Source: DATMYQ01 sp035560935 (GTDB lineage: Bacteria > Bacillota > Negativicutes > Sporomusales > Sporomusaceae). Taken from it: a stretch of 7,144 nucleotides of DNA. The stretch is from NCBI GenBank assembly GCA_035560935.1, contig DATMYQ010000178.1:1-7144 (forward strand), in the 5' to 3' direction. The notes under the pieces are model-generated. The model ran no database searches. It was given only the letters and a program-made list of their open reading frames with translations, and was not told where the DNA came from. Below are positions 5,767 to 7,144 of this stretch, in pieces. A program made the translations under genes and the position numbers. Position 1 is the stretch's first letter. Each line of letters begins with the position of its first letter.

Positions 5767-7011
5767 ATGCAAACCGTAAATCATGATAATGTGCAAAATA
5801 TCGTAGAACAAGTGGTGCAGCGGACACCGGTCACCGATGTGCACACTCATATTTTCCCGGAAGTTTTTGGTGATTTATTGCTTTGGGGTGTTGACGAGCT
5901 GTTGACATACCATTATTTAATCGCGGAGCTGTTCCGCTACCGGACGCAATCCTACGAAGACTTCTTTGCCCTGTCTAAAACGGAACAGTCCGACCTGATT
6001 TGGGAGACTCTGTTTGTGCAGCATTCACCGGTCAGCGAAGCTCAGCGAGGCGTTCTGACGGTATTAAAGCGGTTGGGCCTGGATGTGGCCACCCGGGACT
6101 TGGCGGCATTTCGAAAGTATTTTGCCGCGATGAGCACAAAACAGTACATTGACAAAGTGATGGAAACCGCCAATGTGAAAGAGGTCGTCATGACCAATGA
6201 TCCGTTTGATCCGGTGGAAAAATCGTTTTGGGACAAAGGCGGTTATTCTGACAATCGTTTTAAAGCCGCATTGCGGGTGGACCCGCTGCTGAACAGCTAT
6301 GAAGACAGTTGTTCGAAGCTGCAGGAATGGGGCTACCGGGTCAGTCGGGATTTGGACGAAGTCAGCGTGCAGGAAGTCCGGCGTTTTCTTAAAGACTGGA
6401 TAAAGAAAATGGACGCCTTGTACATGGCGGTATCGTTGCCGCCGACCTACACCGTGCCGGAAGACTCGTTGCGGTCGAGAATCGTTGAACAATGTATTAT
6501 TCCGGTATGCCGGGAACTGAACATTCCGTTTGCGATGATGATTGGTGTGAAAAAGCTGTCCAATTATAAACTGGGATTGGCGGGGGATTCACTGGGAAAA
6601 TCCGGGATCGAAACCGTGGAATATCTTTGCCGGACTTACCCGCAAAACAAATTTATGGTCACTATGCTTTCCAGAGAAGACCAGCATGAGTTAGCTATTA
6701 CTGCCAGAAAATTTGGCAATTTAATAATTTTCGGTTGTTGGTGGTTTTTGAACAATCCGGTGATTATTGAGGACATGACGAGGATGCGGTTGGAAACATT
6801 GGGCTTGTCTTTCATTCCGCAGCATTCTGATGCCCGGGTATTGGATCAATTGATTTACAAATGGACCCATTCCCGGAAAATCATTGCTCGAGTATTGGCG
6901 GATAAGTACCGGGATTTGCTGGATACCGGCTGGACGCTGACGGAAGCGGAAATTGAACGGGACGTGGCAGATCTGATGGGAGGAACGTTTTGGAAATTCA
7001 TAGAAAAATAA
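5767..7011 (+). CDS. uxaC: Uronate isomerase, short Bh0493-like form (amidohydrolase superfamily)
   Basis: This enzyme is expected to isomerise D-glucuronate to D-fructuronate and/or D-galacturonate to D-tagaturonate, the first cytoplasmic step of hexuronate breakdown. It has 414 residues, clearly shorter than the roughly 470 of E. coli UxaC. From memory it resembles Bacillus halodurans Bh0493, a characterised short uronate isomerase, along its length: PVTD followed by H26-x-H28, DELLTYHY50, VVMTNDPFD, MAVSLPPT, FAMMIGVKK, VTMLSRE, IFGCWWF and FIPQHSD355-A-R357. H26, H28 and D355 fall at the metal and catalytic positions I recall for Bh0493, with Y50 and R357 as probable substrate-contacting residues. 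AAAGGAG at 5752-5758 lies 8 bases before the ATG, and the gap to the regulator is only 16 bases, so it is very likely co-transcribed with the two-component genes. A terminator follows. Family membership is firm; which uronate is preferred cannot be told. Confidence 0.93.
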   Translation: MQTVNHDNVQNIVEQVVQRTPVTDVHTHIFPEVFGDLLLWGVDELLTYHYLIAELFRYRTQSYEDFFALSKTEQSDLIWETLFVQHSPVSEAQRGVLTVLKRLGLDVATRDLAAFRKYFAAMSTKQYIDKVMETANVKEVVMTNDPFDPVEKSFWDKGGYSDNRFKAALRVDPLLNSYEDSCSKLQEWGYRVSRDLDEVSVQEVRRFLKDWIKKMDALYMAVSLPPTYTVPEDSLRSRIVEQCIIPVCRELNIPFAMMIGVKKLSNYKLGLAGDSLGKSGIETVEYLCRTYPQNKFMVTMLSREDQHELAITARKFGNLIIFGCWWFLNNPVIIEDMTRMRLETLGLSFIPQHSDARVLDQLIYKWTHSRKIIARVLADKYRDLLDTGWTLTEAEIERDVADLMGGTFWKFIEK

Positions 7012-7059
7012 TGGTTACGGGAAGTAATATTCCGGTTTACCCGATGATTGCTTAAACGA

Positions 7060-7078
7060 ATAAAACGGAAGGTTTTAT
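7060..7078. other. Small perfect inverted repeat after uxaC
   Basis: ATAAAAC at 7060-7066 pairs with GTTTTAT at 7072-7078 around the loop GGAAG, a perfect 7-base stem that is A+T rich. It sits 48 bases past the uxaC stop and just ahead of the main terminator hairpin. It may help protect the transcript end or act as a weak accessory hairpin. No clear T-tract follows it, so it is not called a terminator. The stretch 7012-7059 shows no gene or other clear signal. Confidence 0.4.
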
Positions 7079-7082
7079 CTGG

Positions 7083-7127
7083 AAACGGCAGGCACTGTAA
7101 AAACTACGGTACTTGCCGTTTTTTTAT
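7083..7127 (+). terminator. Rho-independent terminator of the module
   Basis: AAACGGCAGGCAC at 7083-7095 pairs with GTACTTGCCGTTT at 7109-7121, with one G-U pair and one C-A mismatch. Three further pairs (one of them G-U) close a 7-base loop, AAAAACT, at 7099-7105. Seven T residues run from 7119 to 7125. The position, 71 bases past the uxaC stop, marks the end of the transcript. The last bases to 7144 hold nothing recognisable. Confidence 0.9.
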
Positions 7128-7144
7128 TCTTCTTATCCGGTAAC

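Overview
The window holds one compact, single-strand carbohydrate-acid module of six genes. In order these are a tripartite TRAP transporter (small membrane subunit DctQ, large membrane subunit DctM, lipoprotein solute-binding protein DctP), a YesM/YesN-type two-component system (Cache-domain sensor kinase, then an AraC-type response regulator), and a short-form uronate isomerase (UxaC family). All genes read on the + strand. A rho-independent terminator follows the last gene.

Organism: most likely a Bacillota member. The evidence is strong AGGAGG-like ribosome binding sites, non-ATG starts, a lipobox on the binding protein, a YesMN-type kinase/regulator pair and a uronate isomerase of the Bacillus halodurans Bh0493 type. 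TRAP transporters are uncommon in Bacilli but frequent in Negativicutes and some Clostridia. The moderate base composition would fit a Sporomusa/Pelosinus-like negativicute, but this is inference and the genus cannot be fixed from the window.

Layout: 1-88 is a leader with a strong ribosome binding site and an imperfect direct repeat that could be an operator. 89-2983 encodes the transporter; dctQ and dctM overlap by one base and dctP follows after 58 bases. 2984-3127 is the longest internal gap (144 bases) and carries a plausible extended -10 promoter plus the kinase ribosome binding site. 3128-5750 encodes the kinase and response regulator, whose genes overlap. 5767-7011 encodes the isomerase, 16 bases after the regulator. 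7012-7144 holds two hairpins, the second a clear terminator.

Proposed joint role (inference): the kinase senses an extracellular sugar acid, the regulator activates the module, DctPQM imports a hexuronate with a cation gradient, and the isomerase converts D-glucuronate to D-fructuronate and/or D-galacturonate to D-tagaturonate. The later steps (UxuB/UxaB, UxuA/UxaA, KdgK, KdgA) are not in the window and must be encoded elsewhere. No mobile element, CRISPR array, tRNA or rRNA was seen.
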